Shown here one piece after another: positions 9,754-17,920 of a DNA stretch of 64,000 nucleotides; the first letter of the stretch is position 1; each line of letters opens with the position of its first letter. The DNA lies in assembly GCF_030246945.1 (NCBI RefSeq), contig NZ_CP126742.1, forward strand, positions 496,001 to 560,000. The letters are read 5' to 3'. The position numbers were made by a program, and so were the translations under genes. The DNA comes from Microbacterium sp. zg-Y1090 (GTDB lineage Bacteria > Actinomycetota > Actinomycetes > Actinomycetales > Microbacteriaceae). Below the pieces are notes generated by a model. That model saw only the letters and a list, made by a program, of their open reading frames with translations, did not search any database and was not told the origin of the DNA.

Positions 9754-10599
9754 ATGTCCCTCATCACCCCCGAAGCGCTCGCCGCGCTCATCGCCGGCCC
9801 TCACTCCGTGCGCGTGCTCGACGTGCGGTGGCGTCTGGACCGACCCGACGGCCGGGCGGAGTACCTCGCCGGGCACGTGCCCGGCGCCGTCTACGTCGAC
9901 CTCGAGCGCGAGCTGTCTGCGCACGGCGCACCGACCGAGGGGCGGCACCCGCTGCCCTCCACGGCGCAGCTGGGGGAGGCGGCGCGGCGGTGGGGGCTCG
10001 ACGACGGCGACACCGTCGTCGTCTACGACGACCTGTCGTCGCTCGCCGCCGCGCGCGCCTGGTGGCTGCTCGTCGATGCGGGGGTGGCGGACGTGCGCAT
10101 CCTCGACGGCGCCCTGCGCGGGTGGATCGCCGCCGGGCTGCCGCTGGAACAGGGCGCGGTGGTTCCCAGCCCCGGCTCGGTCACGCTCGGTCGCGGACTC
10201 CTCCCGCGGCTGACGATGGGAGCAGCGGCGGCGCTGGCGCAGACCGGCGTGCTGCTGGACGTGCGCGCCGAGGAGCGCTATCGCGGCGAGACGGAGCCGA
10301 TCGACCCGCGCGCCGGTCACATCCCGGGCGCCCTCAGCGCCCCGACCACCGCCAACGTGGATGCCGACGGTCGCTTCCTCGATCCCGCCGCGCTGCGCGA
10401 GCGGTTCACTGCTCTGGGGGTGACCGAGGGCGAGCCCGTCGGGGTGTACTGCGGGTCGGGCATCACGGCATCCCACGCGGCCTTCGCCCTCACCCTCGCC
10501 GGCTTCGCCCCGCGGCTGTACCCGGGCTCATGGAGCCAGTGGTCGCAGCACCCCGACCGCCCGGTGGCCACCGGCGCCGAGCCCGGGGGTGGCGGGTGA
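9754..10599 (+). CDS. Sulfurtransferase, two rhodanese domains (SseA/mercaptopyruvate type)
   Basis: Cytoplasmic 281-residue enzyme with an inactive N-terminal rhodanese domain (VRVLDVRWRLDR) and a catalytic C-terminal domain carrying YCGSGITA. The CGSG[VI]TA loop is typical of 3-mercaptopyruvate sulfurtransferases rather than of thiosulfate-preferring CRxGx[RT] enzymes. The ATG at 9754 is chosen over the upstream in-frame codon at 9730 because GGGAGA precedes it. Its stop overlaps the GTG of the ketopantoate-reductase-like gene, and that gene overlaps an FMN reductase, so the three form a coupled operon. Confidence 0.9.
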   Translation: MSLITPEALAALIAGPHSVRVLDVRWRLDRPDGRAEYLAGHVPGAVYVDLERELSAHGAPTEGRHPLPSTAQLGEAARRWGLDDGDTVVVYDDLSSLAAARAWWLLVDAGVADVRILDGALRGWIAAGLPLEQGAVVPSPGSVTLGRGLLPRLTMGAAAALAQTGVLLDVRAEERYRGETEPIDPRAGHIPGALSAPTTANVDADGRFLDPAALRERFTALGVTEGEPVGVYCGSGITASHAAFALTLAGFAPRLYPGSWSQWSQHPDRPVATGAEPGGGG

Positions 10600-11597
10600 G
10601 CCGCTACCTCGTCATCGGCGCCGGCGCAGTGGGAGGGCTGCTGGCCGCGCAGTGGGCCGCTGCGCAGGTGCCGGTGGTGCTGATCGCACGCGAGCCGACG
10701 CGCGCCGCCATCGCACGCGACGGGGTGAGGGTGCGCCGGCCGGGCGGCGACGACGTCGTGGCGGTGGAGGTCGCCGGCTCGCTGGCGGTCGCCCGCCCGA
10801 CGGCGGCCGACACCGTCGTGCTGGCGGTCAAGGCGCCGGATGTCGAAGAAGCGGTCGCCGCGATCGCGTGGACTCCGCTGGCCGACGGCCGCGGGGTCGT
10901 CGCCGACCTTCCGATCCTCACGCTGCAGGGTGGACTGGCGGCCGAGCGCATCGCGCTGCGCCGGTTCGCGACGGTGATCGGGGTGTCGCTGGGGGCGCCC
11001 GTCGGCCTGATCGCGCCCGGCGTGATCGCCGCGGCGGCGCACCCGATCGTGGGCGCGGCGTGGTTGGGGGGCTACCCCCACTCCCTTCCCGCGGAGGAGG
11101 AGCGCCACCGCCTGGCGCTGGCCGCGGCGGGCTTCGCCGCCTCGGTCGAGCCCGACATCGCCGCCGCCAAGAGACGCAAGCTCATCGCCAGCCTCGCCGG
11201 TGCGGTCGAGGTCTTCGATGCGCCGCAGGAGCAGCTCGAGCGCGCCGCCGACGCGGTCGAGGCCGAGGCGCGCGCCGTCTTCGCCGCTGCCGGGTTGGCC
11301 GTCGCCCCGCCACGGCCGGGCGCGCGGCTGGAGGTCGGCGAGGTGCCCGGATTCGCGACGGGTCGCGGGTCGGTGTGGCAGGGGTTCGCGCGAGGGGCCG
11401 CGAGCGAGGCCGACCACCTCAGCGGCGAGGTCGCGCTCGTCGCCCGGCAGACCGGTGTCGACGCTCCGCTGAACACGGCGGTCGCGCGCGCGCTGGGAGC
11501 ACTCGCCCACCGCCGGGGGCGGCCGGGTGAGCTGCCGCTGCCCGCCGAGTTCGGCTCCGCCCTCTTCGGCGGAGTATCCGCGCGGACGCGACGGTGA
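10596..11597 (+). CDS. Ketopantoate reductase family protein (ApbA/PanE-like)
   Basis: A 333-residue NADPH-binding protein. The Rossmann fingerprint GAGAVGGLLA is at the N-terminus, and the C-terminal half carries the conserved AAAKRRKLIASLAGAVEV helix with the family lysine. PanE reduces 2-dehydropantoate in pantothenate synthesis; many actinobacteria have several paralogues of unknown substrate, so the precise role is open. The GTG start overlaps the TGA of the sulfurtransferase gene and the stop overlaps the GTG of the FMN reductase gene. No other pantothenate gene is nearby, which argues against a dedicated biosynthetic role. Confidence 0.8.
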   Translation: MSRYLVIGAGAVGGLLAAQWAAAQVPVVLIAREPTRAAIARDGVRVRRPGGDDVVAVEVAGSLAVARPTAADTVVLAVKAPDVEEAVAAIAWTPLADGRGVVADLPILTLQGGLAAERIALRRFATVIGVSLGAPVGLIAPGVIAAAAHPIVGAAWLGGYPHSLPAEEERHRLALAAAGFAASVEPDIAAAKRRKLIASLAGAVEVFDAPQEQLERAADAVEAEARAVFAAAGLAVAPPRPGARLEVGEVPGFATGRGSVWQGFARGAASEADHLSGEVALVARQTGVDAPLNTAVARALGALAHRRGRPGELPLPAEFGSALFGGVSARTRR

Positions 11598-12193
11598 GCG
11601 TCGACGTCGGCGTGGGCGCTGCCGCGCCGCTGCGGGTGGTCGGCGTGTCCGGCTCGCTGCACGCCCCGAGCAAGACCACGGTGCTCGTCGAGGCCATCGT
11701 CTCCGCCCTCGCCGCCCGGGTGCCCGTGGCATCCACGATCATCGACATCGCCGACCTCGGCGGCTCGTTCGCCGGGGCGCTGACCCGGGCGGAGCTCGGT
11801 GCGCCGGCCCGGCAGGCGCTGCACGACATCGAGACGGCCGACCTGCTCGTGGTGGCGAGCCCGGTCTACCGTGCGTCGTTCACGGGCCTGTTCAAGCACC
11901 TGTTCGACTTCGTCGAGCAGTACGCACTGGTGGGCACGCCCGTGATCGTCGCGGCGACCGGCGGCGGTGATCGGCACGCGCTCATCCTCGAGCACCAGCT
12001 GCGCCCGCTGTTCGGGTTCTTCCAGGCGCTCACGCTGCCGGTGGGGGTATACGCCAGCGCCGCCGACTTCGACGGCTACGCGCTGACGTCGCCCGCGGTG
12101 CGGGCGCGCATCGACCAGGCCGTCGACGGCGGTCTGCCGCTCATCCGCAAGGCGGTCGCGCAGGAGGTGTCGCGGTACGTGTCGACCTGGTGA
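11594..12193 (+). CDS. NADPH-dependent FMN reductase (MsuE/SsuE-like)
   Basis: A 199-residue flavodoxin-fold reductase. VVGVSGSLHAPSKT is the FMN phosphate loop and VVASPVYRASFTGLFKHLFD is the conserved central segment of the SsuE/MsuE group, which supplies reduced FMN to two-component sulfonate monooxygenases. The GTG start overlaps the upstream stop by four bases. The sulfurtransferase two genes upstream makes a link to organosulfur use reasonable, but no monooxygenase is present in the window. A perfect palindrome follows the stop codon. Confidence 0.85.
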   Translation: MSVDVGVGAAAPLRVVGVSGSLHAPSKTTVLVEAIVSALAARVPVASTIIDIADLGGSFAGALTRAELGAPARQALHDIETADLLVVASPVYRASFTGLFKHLFDFVEQYALVGTPVIVAATGGGDRHALILEHQLRPLFGFFQALTLPVGVYASAADFDGYALTSPAVRARIDQAVDGGLPLIRKAVAQEVSRYVSTW

Positions 12194-12215
12194 GGCGGAT
12201 GCCGCGGCATCCGCC
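12194..12215. terminator. Palindrome between convergent genes
   Basis: A perfect 22-bp palindrome built from GGCGGATGCC and GGCATCCGCC lies directly between the FMN reductase stop and the RNase HI stop. It could form a hairpin on either transcript, but no T-run follows, so bidirectional termination is tentative. It also contains two copies of the GGATGC motif frequent in this window. Confidence 0.5.
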
Positions 12216-12220
12216 CGCGC

Positions 12221-12754
12221 TCAGCGCTTCTTCGCGGGGGCGGCGGCGACGTCGAGCTTGTCGTGGCCGCCGAGCGACGACCAGGCGCTGGCGACGCCCT
12301 TCGCGGCGTGCTCCGCCGCGCGCACGGCGCGTTCGTCGGCCCATTCGTTGAGCACGTGGCCGCGGTGGCCGCGCACGTGCTCGAGCACGACGTCGGGAAG
12401 GCCCGCCGCCCGGCGGGCGTCGCGGGCGACGATGAGCTGCTCGAGCAGGTCGCGGTTCTTGGTGGGGGAGCCCGTGGAGGTCTTCCAGCCGCGACGGCGG
12501 TGGCCGTCCATCCACGACTGGTAGGTGTCGATGGCGTACTTCGAGTCGGCCTGGATGTGCAGGTTCGCCACGTCCGGGTGGTCGGTGATCGCCTTCAGCA
12601 GCCCCATCAGCTCGCCGATGTTGTTCGTGCCCTGCGGAATGGCGCCCGCGGCCCAGTGTCCGTCCGCCGCGACCCACGCCCATCCGGTCGGTCCCGGGTT
12701 GCCCTTGCAGGCGCCGTCGGTGGCCACGATGTAGGGGGATTCGGGGGAGGTCAT
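12221..12754 (-). CDS. rnhA: Ribonuclease HI
   Basis: Cytoplasmic endonuclease that removes RNA from RNA-DNA hybrids. All active-site blocks are present: ATDGACKGNPGP (first Asp), TNNIGELMGL (Glu), ADSKYAIDT (second Asp) and VRGHRGHVLNEWADERA with the catalytic His and last Asp. The length of about 177 residues is normal. The start is ambiguous: GTG 12760, GTG 12757 and ATG 12754 are in frame, no ribosome site is seen, and a TAGCGT box six bases before 12757 could give a leaderless transcript. It lies 12 bases after the DUF1992 gene on the same strand. Confidence 0.93.
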   Translation of the reverse strand: MTSPESPYIVATDGACKGNPGPTGWAWVAADGHWAAGAIPQGTNNIGELMGLLKAITDHPDVANLHIQADSKYAIDTYQSWMDGHRRRGWKTSTGSPTKNRDLLEQLIVARDARRAAGLPDVVLEHVRGHRGHVLNEWADERAVRAAEHAAKGVASAWSSLGGHDKLDVAAAPAKKR

Positions 12755-12766
12755 CACCACAGAACG

Positions 12767-13411
12767 CTACCCGCCCGTGGCGGGTGCACCGTCATCGCGG
12801 TGCCCGCGGCGGCGCCACCGCGGGCGTCTGGGCGGGTGCGCCGAGGCGGCAGCGGACGCGGCGGCCTGCCGGTCGCGACGACGCTCGTGCCAGGCGGCGA
12901 CCTCGTCGTCGACGTCGTGGAGCGGGGTGACGACGGGCGGTCCTCCCTGCAGCTGCCGGCGCGCTTCGATCACCCGCCGGTTGAAGTCCGTCACATATTC
13001 CCGCACGTCCTCCTCGCGGGAGAGTGCGTCGGCGCGCGCAGCGAACTCCGCATGCTCCGTCCGCAGCATGAGTGAGGGCGGTCCGAGGCCGGTGAGCTTC
13101 TCGGTCTGGATCTTGCGGCGGATCCACCAGTCCGGGTCGTGCGCGACGCCCAGCCCCTCGATGGGCTTGCCGGCGCCGGGCAGGTCGTCGAACTCGCCGG
13201 CGCGGATCGCCTGCTGGATCGCCGTCTCGATGTAGGCGGCGCGATCGGTCGACATCGAGCTGCCGGGGCTGGAGCGCACGTGGTCTGCGTCGGGTTCGCG
13301 TGCAGGCTCGGTGCCGGGCTCCTGGGACTCCGCCGGGGCGTCGTCGTCCCACTTGCGCTGCAGCTTCTCGACGCGGTACCGCGCCGCGTGCAGCCGGGGA
13401 TCCTCGGTCAT
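12767..13411 (-). CDS. DUF1992 (DnaJ homologue subfamily C28-like) protein
   Basis: A 214-residue soluble protein. The conserved DUF1992 core spans roughly residues 60-160 (AAYIETAIQQAIRAGEFDDL, GAGKPIEG, DPDWWIRRKIQ). The flanks are charged and low-complexity, and the C-terminal tail is very rich in Arg and Pro. The function of the family is unknown. The ATG at 13411 is preceded by GGGAGG; the longer frame upstream overlaps the PadR gene on the other strand and is not used. It is divergent from padR across a 111-bp gap and probably co-transcribed with rnhA. Confidence 0.85.
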   Translation of the reverse strand: MTEDPRLHAARYRVEKLQRKWDDDAPAESQEPGTEPAREPDADHVRSSPGSSMSTDRAAYIETAIQQAIRAGEFDDLPGAGKPIEGLGVAHDPDWWIRRKIQTEKLTGLGPPSLMLRTEHAEFAARADALSREEDVREYVTDFNRRVIEARRQLQGGPPVVTPLHDVDDEVAAWHERRRDRQAAASAAASAHPPRRPRWRRRGHRDDGAPATGG

Positions 13412-13467
13412 CGCGCACCTCCCTGGCTTTCCACGGTAACGCCGCACTGGCACGGCGAGGCGATACT

Positions 13468-13504
13468 GCGTATGTATATACTCAGAAATCACATACGCGG
13501 TATG
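13468..13504. promoter_or_regulatory. Candidate PadR operator/promoter region
   Basis: Inverted arms GCGTATGT (13468-13475) and ACATACGC (13491-13498) are followed by a second overlapping palindrome CATAC-GCG-GTATG (13492-13504). A -10-like TATACT lies at 13477-13482 between the arms. ATGT/ACAT arms are typical of PadR sites, and the island is AT-rich against its surroundings, so autoregulation of padR is likely. Confidence 0.6.
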
Positions 13505-13522
13505 CATTGATGGGAGACACGG

Positions 13523-14130
<608 letters not shown>

Positions 14131-14134
<4 letters not shown>

Positions 14135-14862
14135 CCGCCGCGACGGCCGGGCCGGTGCTGCGCCTGGTCGGCGTCACGCAGCAGTACGGCGTGGGGGAGA
14201 CCGCGATCAGCGCGCTGGCGGGTGTCGACCTCGAGGTCGCCCGCGGCGAGCTGGTCGCCGTGATGGGCGCATCGGGCTCGGGCAAGTCGACGCTGCTGTC
14301 GATCGCCGGCGGCCTGCAGCGCCCGACGACGGGCGAGGTGATCGTCGAGGGCACCTACCTGTCCACGGCATCCGCACGCGAACTCGCGCGGCTGCGACGG
14401 CAGTCGCTCGGCTTCGTCTTCCAGGACTTCAATCTGATCCCGACCCTCACCGCCATGGAGAACGTCACGCTGCCGCTCGAGCTTGATGGCTTCCGGGCCC
14501 GGGTGGCACGCCGGGCCGGCAAGGATGCGCTGCAGTCGGTGGGCCTGGACGACAAGCTCGATGCCTACCCCGACGACCTCTCCGGTGGGCAGCAGCAGCG
14601 CGTCGCCATCGCCCGCGCCGTGGTCGGCGGACGCCGGCTGATCCTCGCCGACGAGCCCACCGGCGCCCTGGATTCGGTGACGGGCGAGGCGGTGATGCGG
14701 ATGCTGCGCACACGAGTGGATGCCGGTGCCGTCGGCATCCTCGTCACGCACGAGCCCCGCCACGCGGCGTGGGCCGACCGCATCGTGTTCCTGCGCGATG
14801 GCCGGGTCGTCGACGAATCGCGCCGCACCGGCGCCGAGTCGCTGCTGAGTGACGCGCGATGA
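14131..14862 (+). CDS. ABC transporter ATP-binding protein (MacB/LolD type)
   Basis: A 243-residue ATPase that powers the FtsX-like permease encoded next. Walker A GASGSGKST, Q-loop FVFQDFNLIPTLTAMENV, signature LSGGQQQRVAIARA, Walker B LILADEPTGALD and the H-loop VTHEP are all present. Q-loop and signature wording place it with the MacB/LolD/FtsE group, which drives export, lipoprotein release or signalling rather than import. It overlaps by four bases with genes on both sides. The substrate is unknown. Confidence 0.94.
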
Positions 14863-17723
14863 CCGTCACCGCCCCGGCCCCCGATCTCGCGGGGCCGCCG
14901 TCCGACGATCCCACCGATCGTCCGCCCGCCGAGCGCCGCTCGATCTGGCCCCGCCTGCGCGCCGACCTGCGACTCGCCTCGCGCCAGGTGCGTCGCGGCT
15001 GGGCGTCGAGCCTGCTCGTGGTGACCCTTGTCGCCCTGCCGATGACGCTCGTGGCCGGCGGCATCGTGTTCGCCGTGAGCCATGTGCCCACGACCGAGGA
15101 GACGCTCACCGCGGAGCTGGGCCAGGCCGACAGCTGGGTCGCCGTCGTGTATGGTCCCGACCCATCGCTGCGGCAGTACCTCGACGACCCGTCGTGGTGG
15201 GAGATCGACCGCGACGACATGACCGGCATCCCGGCGAACGCGGAGCAGCCGATGCCGGAGAGCGCCGCGCCGCTGCTGCCGGCGGGGCTCGACCTGATGG
15301 AGATCGGCTTCGCCGCCGTCACCGCTGAGACCGCGGGCGGCACCGGCTCGCTCGCCGCCGTCATCGGCGAGGCCTGGGACCCCGCGCTCGACGGGCGCTT
15401 CGAACTGCACGACGGCCGCGCGCCGCGGGGCTCTGGCGAGGCGATGGTCTCGCCCGGTGCCCTCGAACGCCTCGGCGCGACGATCGGCGACGACCTGGTG
15501 CTCACCGAGCCCGCGGCATCTTTCACGATCACGGGAGTCATGACGCAGGCCGAGGACCCGGATGCCGCCGAGGTCGTCTTCCTGCCGGCGACCGCGTCAC
15601 TCCGGGCCCTGCAGGTGGACGTGACGTCCACGCGCTGGTTCCTCCCGGAGTGGAGTCCCACCGCCGACGACATGGCAGAGCTCAACAGCGAAGGCCTCGT
15701 CGTGCTCGACCGGCAGCTGTACGCCAACCCGGGGGCCGGTGCGGCGCCGGGCTCGTCCGCCGCCTCGGTCTGGTCGATCGTGGCGATCGTGGCTGCTGCC
15801 GCAGCGTTCAGCGGCTACCTCGTGGTGCTGCTGGCGGGTGCCGCGTTCTCCGTCAGCGCCCGGCGACAGCAGCGCGCGCTCGCTGTCGCCGCGAGCGTCG
15901 GCGCCGGTCGCGGAGACGTGTTCCGTATCGTGCTGCTGCAGGGCACCGTGCTGGGTCTGGTCGGCGGCGTCATCGGCTCCGGACTCGGCATCGGGCTCGG
16001 CATCCTGTTCCTGCACCTGCTCGACGACGGTTCGGCTGCCGCGTTCTGGGGGCTGCACGTCCCGTGGCCGGCGCTCGTCGGTGTCGTCGCGTTCGCCGCG
16101 ATCGTCGGCACGCTCGCCGCGCTGATGCCGGCGCGCGCCGCCACCCGCGGCGAGGTCATCGCTGCGCTGCGCGGCGCGCGGCGCCCGGTGCGCGTGCGCA
16201 CCGACCGGCCGCTGTGGGGCTCGCTGCTGCTGGCGATCGGCATCGGCGTCACCGCGGCATCGGGGACCGTGCTCGCCACGGTCGAACCGATCGAAGGGGG
16301 CTCCCCGCATCCGCTGTGGGTCGCCGGCATCATCGGGATCATCGCCGGCCCGCTGCTGCTGCAGGTGGGCGTCATCCTCGCCGGTCACTGGCTGCTGACA
16401 TTGCTTGCCCTCGTGTTGTCGCGGCTGGGCCTGGCCCCGCGCATTGCGGCCCGCGACGCCGCGGCCAATCCGGGCCGCATCGTTCCGGCCTTCGCCGCCA
16501 TCGCCGCCGTTGCGTTCCTGTCGTCGGCTGCGCTCGGTGGGGTCGCTGTGGGCTTCGGTGCCGCGGAGCGTGGCTGGTTCTACCAGGCGCCGCTGGGCAG
16601 CGTCGCCCTCATGGCATCGCTCGGGGAGGCGGACGACCGGGGAGCGCAGCTCACGGCCGGCGAGGAGCGAGCGCGGGCGTTGCTCGCCCGCACCGACCCC
16701 GCCGCGGTGGCGCTCGTGCGTACCCAAGGCTGGCCCGGAACCTACGACGAGTCCGGGCTGCTGCGCAATCCCGACGTCACCGTGATCTCCCCGGCGCTGC
16801 AGGACTACGTCGACTGCGCGGATGCAGCGGTGGGAAACGCGAACTGCGTCCCCGCCGGCGCTGCGGCCGCCGGATACCACCACGCCCTTGCCGTGGTCGA
16901 CGACGCCGACCTCGCTGCCGCGCTCGGGGTCGCCGTGCCCAGCTCCGCCCGCGCCGCCTTCCGCGACGGGGCGGCCATCGTCACCGACACCCGGTTCCTC
17001 ACCGACGACGGGCTCGTGGAGGTGGCCACCGTGACCGCCGAGCAGGTAGACGGGTCTTGGGACGCGGCCACGGTACAGACGCGCGGCGACCGTTCGCTCG
17101 AGGTCGTCGATCTGCAGACGCCCGTGGCCTTGCCCTGGGGCGTGATCGTCTCGCCGCAGACAGCAGAGCGCCTCGGCGTAGGCTACGGCGGCTTCACCCT
17201 CGTCGCCGCCTACGACCAGCCGCTGTCCGTCACCGCACTGGACCGGCTGCGCGCCGAGGCCGAGGCCGCGTCGCGAATGAACCCCGACGTCTACATATGG
17301 CCCCAGCTCGAGAGCGGCCCGTCGGCCCCGGCCGGCTGGCTGTGGCTCATCCTCGGCGCGACGAGTGTCCTCGTGGTCGCCGCCAGCGCCGTCGCGCTCG
17401 GCCTGGCGCGGGTCGAGCGCCGTCCCGACGACGCGACGCTCGCCGCCGTGGGTGGCAGCAGGCGCCTGCGCCGCGGCATCGCGCTGTGGCAGGCGCTGGT
17501 GATCACCGGGCTGGGCACCGTGACGGGCGCCGTCGCCGGCATCCTGCCGGTGTGGGGCGTCGTGCTCGCCAGCGGGAACAGCTACAACCCGCCGCAGCTC
17601 ACCGACCTGCCGTGGGCCTGGCTCGCACTGCTGGCCGTCGGCCTGCCGCTGGCGATCGCGATCGTGTCGTGGCTCGTGCCCCCGCGGCATCCGGATCTCA
17701 CGCGCCGCACCGCCATCGCCTGA
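14859..17723 (+). CDS. FtsX-like ABC transporter permease (large, two FtsX domains)
   Basis: A 954-residue membrane protein. After a proline-rich N-terminus, a first membrane segment (SSLLVVTLVALPMTLVAGG) precedes a large extracellular domain; groups of segments at about residues 300-430 and 460-560 form the first FtsX domain and a linker bundle. A second extracellular domain follows, then three C-terminal segments. This is the two-FtsX-domain plan seen in actinobacterial PadR-linked exporters. It overlaps the ATPase gene by four bases. The stop codon is directly followed by the stop of a LacI remnant on the other strand. Confidence 0.9.
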   Translation: MTVTAPAPDLAGPPSDDPTDRPPAERRSIWPRLRADLRLASRQVRRGWASSLLVVTLVALPMTLVAGGIVFAVSHVPTTEETLTAELGQADSWVAVVYGPDPSLRQYLDDPSWWEIDRDDMTGIPANAEQPMPESAAPLLPAGLDLMEIGFAAVTAETAGGTGSLAAVIGEAWDPALDGRFELHDGRAPRGSGEAMVSPGALERLGATIGDDLVLTEPAASFTITGVMTQAEDPDAAEVVFLPATASLRALQVDVTSTRWFLPEWSPTADDMAELNSEGLVVLDRQLYANPGAGAAPGSSAASVWSIVAIVAAAAAFSGYLVVLLAGAAFSVSARRQQRALAVAASVGAGRGDVFRIVLLQGTVLGLVGGVIGSGLGIGLGILFLHLLDDGSAAAFWGLHVPWPALVGVVAFAAIVGTLAALMPARAATRGEVIAALRGARRPVRVRTDRPLWGSLLLAIGIGVTAASGTVLATVEPIEGGSPHPLWVAGIIGIIAGPLLLQVGVILAGHWLLTLLALVLSRLGLAPRIAARDAAANPGRIVPAFAAIAAVAFLSSAALGGVAVGFGAAERGWFYQAPLGSVALMASLGEADDRGAQLTAGEERARALLARTDPAAVALVRTQGWPGTYDESGLLRNPDVTVISPALQDYVDCADAAVGNANCVPAGAAAAGYHHALAVVDDADLAAALGVAVPSSARAAFRDGAAIVTDTRFLTDDGLVEVATVTAEQVDGSWDAATVQTRGDRSLEVVDLQTPVALPWGVIVSPQTAERLGVGYGGFTLVAAYDQPLSVTALDRLRAEAEAASRMNPDVYIWPQLESGPSAPAGWLWLILGATSVLVVAASAVALGLARVERRPDDATLAAVGGSRRLRRGIALWQALVITGLGTVTGAVAGILPVWGVVLASGNSYNPPQLTDLPWAWLALLAVGLPLAIAIVSWLVPPRHPDLTRRTAIA

Positions 17724-17825
17724 TCAGTCGCGTCGCCGGGTCGACTCCCGCACGACCAGATGGGTCGGCAGCGGGGTCGACTCGGTGACGGCGTCGGGCT
17801 CCTCGACCGCCAGCAGCACCTTCTG
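17724..17825 (-). pseudogene. C-terminal remnant of a LacI family regulator
   Basis: The minus strand, read into the TGA at 17724-17726, gives about 34 codons that match the end of LacI/GalR proteins: QKVLLAVEEPDAV then TPLPTHLVVRESTRRRD. The PT-LVVR-ST ending is characteristic of the family. No start or DNA-binding part exists, because the operator and GH43 gene begin right after. It is therefore a deletion relic of a regulator that once stood divergent to the GH43 gene. Remaining LacI control of this locus probably comes from the gene at 28100. Confidence 0.7.
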
Positions 17826-17851
17826 CGCGCGGAGGGGCTTGCGGCCCTCGC

Positions 17852-17865
17852 TGTTAACGGTAACA
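17852..17865. promoter_or_regulatory. Candidate LacI-type operator upstream of the GH43 genes
   Basis: TGTTAACGGTAACA is a near-palindrome with TGTTA/TAACA arms, 56 bases before the first GH43 start codon. A similar 14-mer with the same CGGTAACA half precedes the ribulokinase gene (34193-34206). Confidence 0.55.
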
Positions 17866-17920
17866 CTGTGCGCAAGGTCGCGACCGGCGGCCGATGAGAG
17901 ATACGAAGGGGTATCTGATC

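Noticed and set aside
15597..17690. A 697-codon minus-strand frame opposite the FtsX permease
   Set aside because: It is His/Gly/Arg-rich without hydrophobic or known segments, while the plus strand encodes a proper membrane protein.
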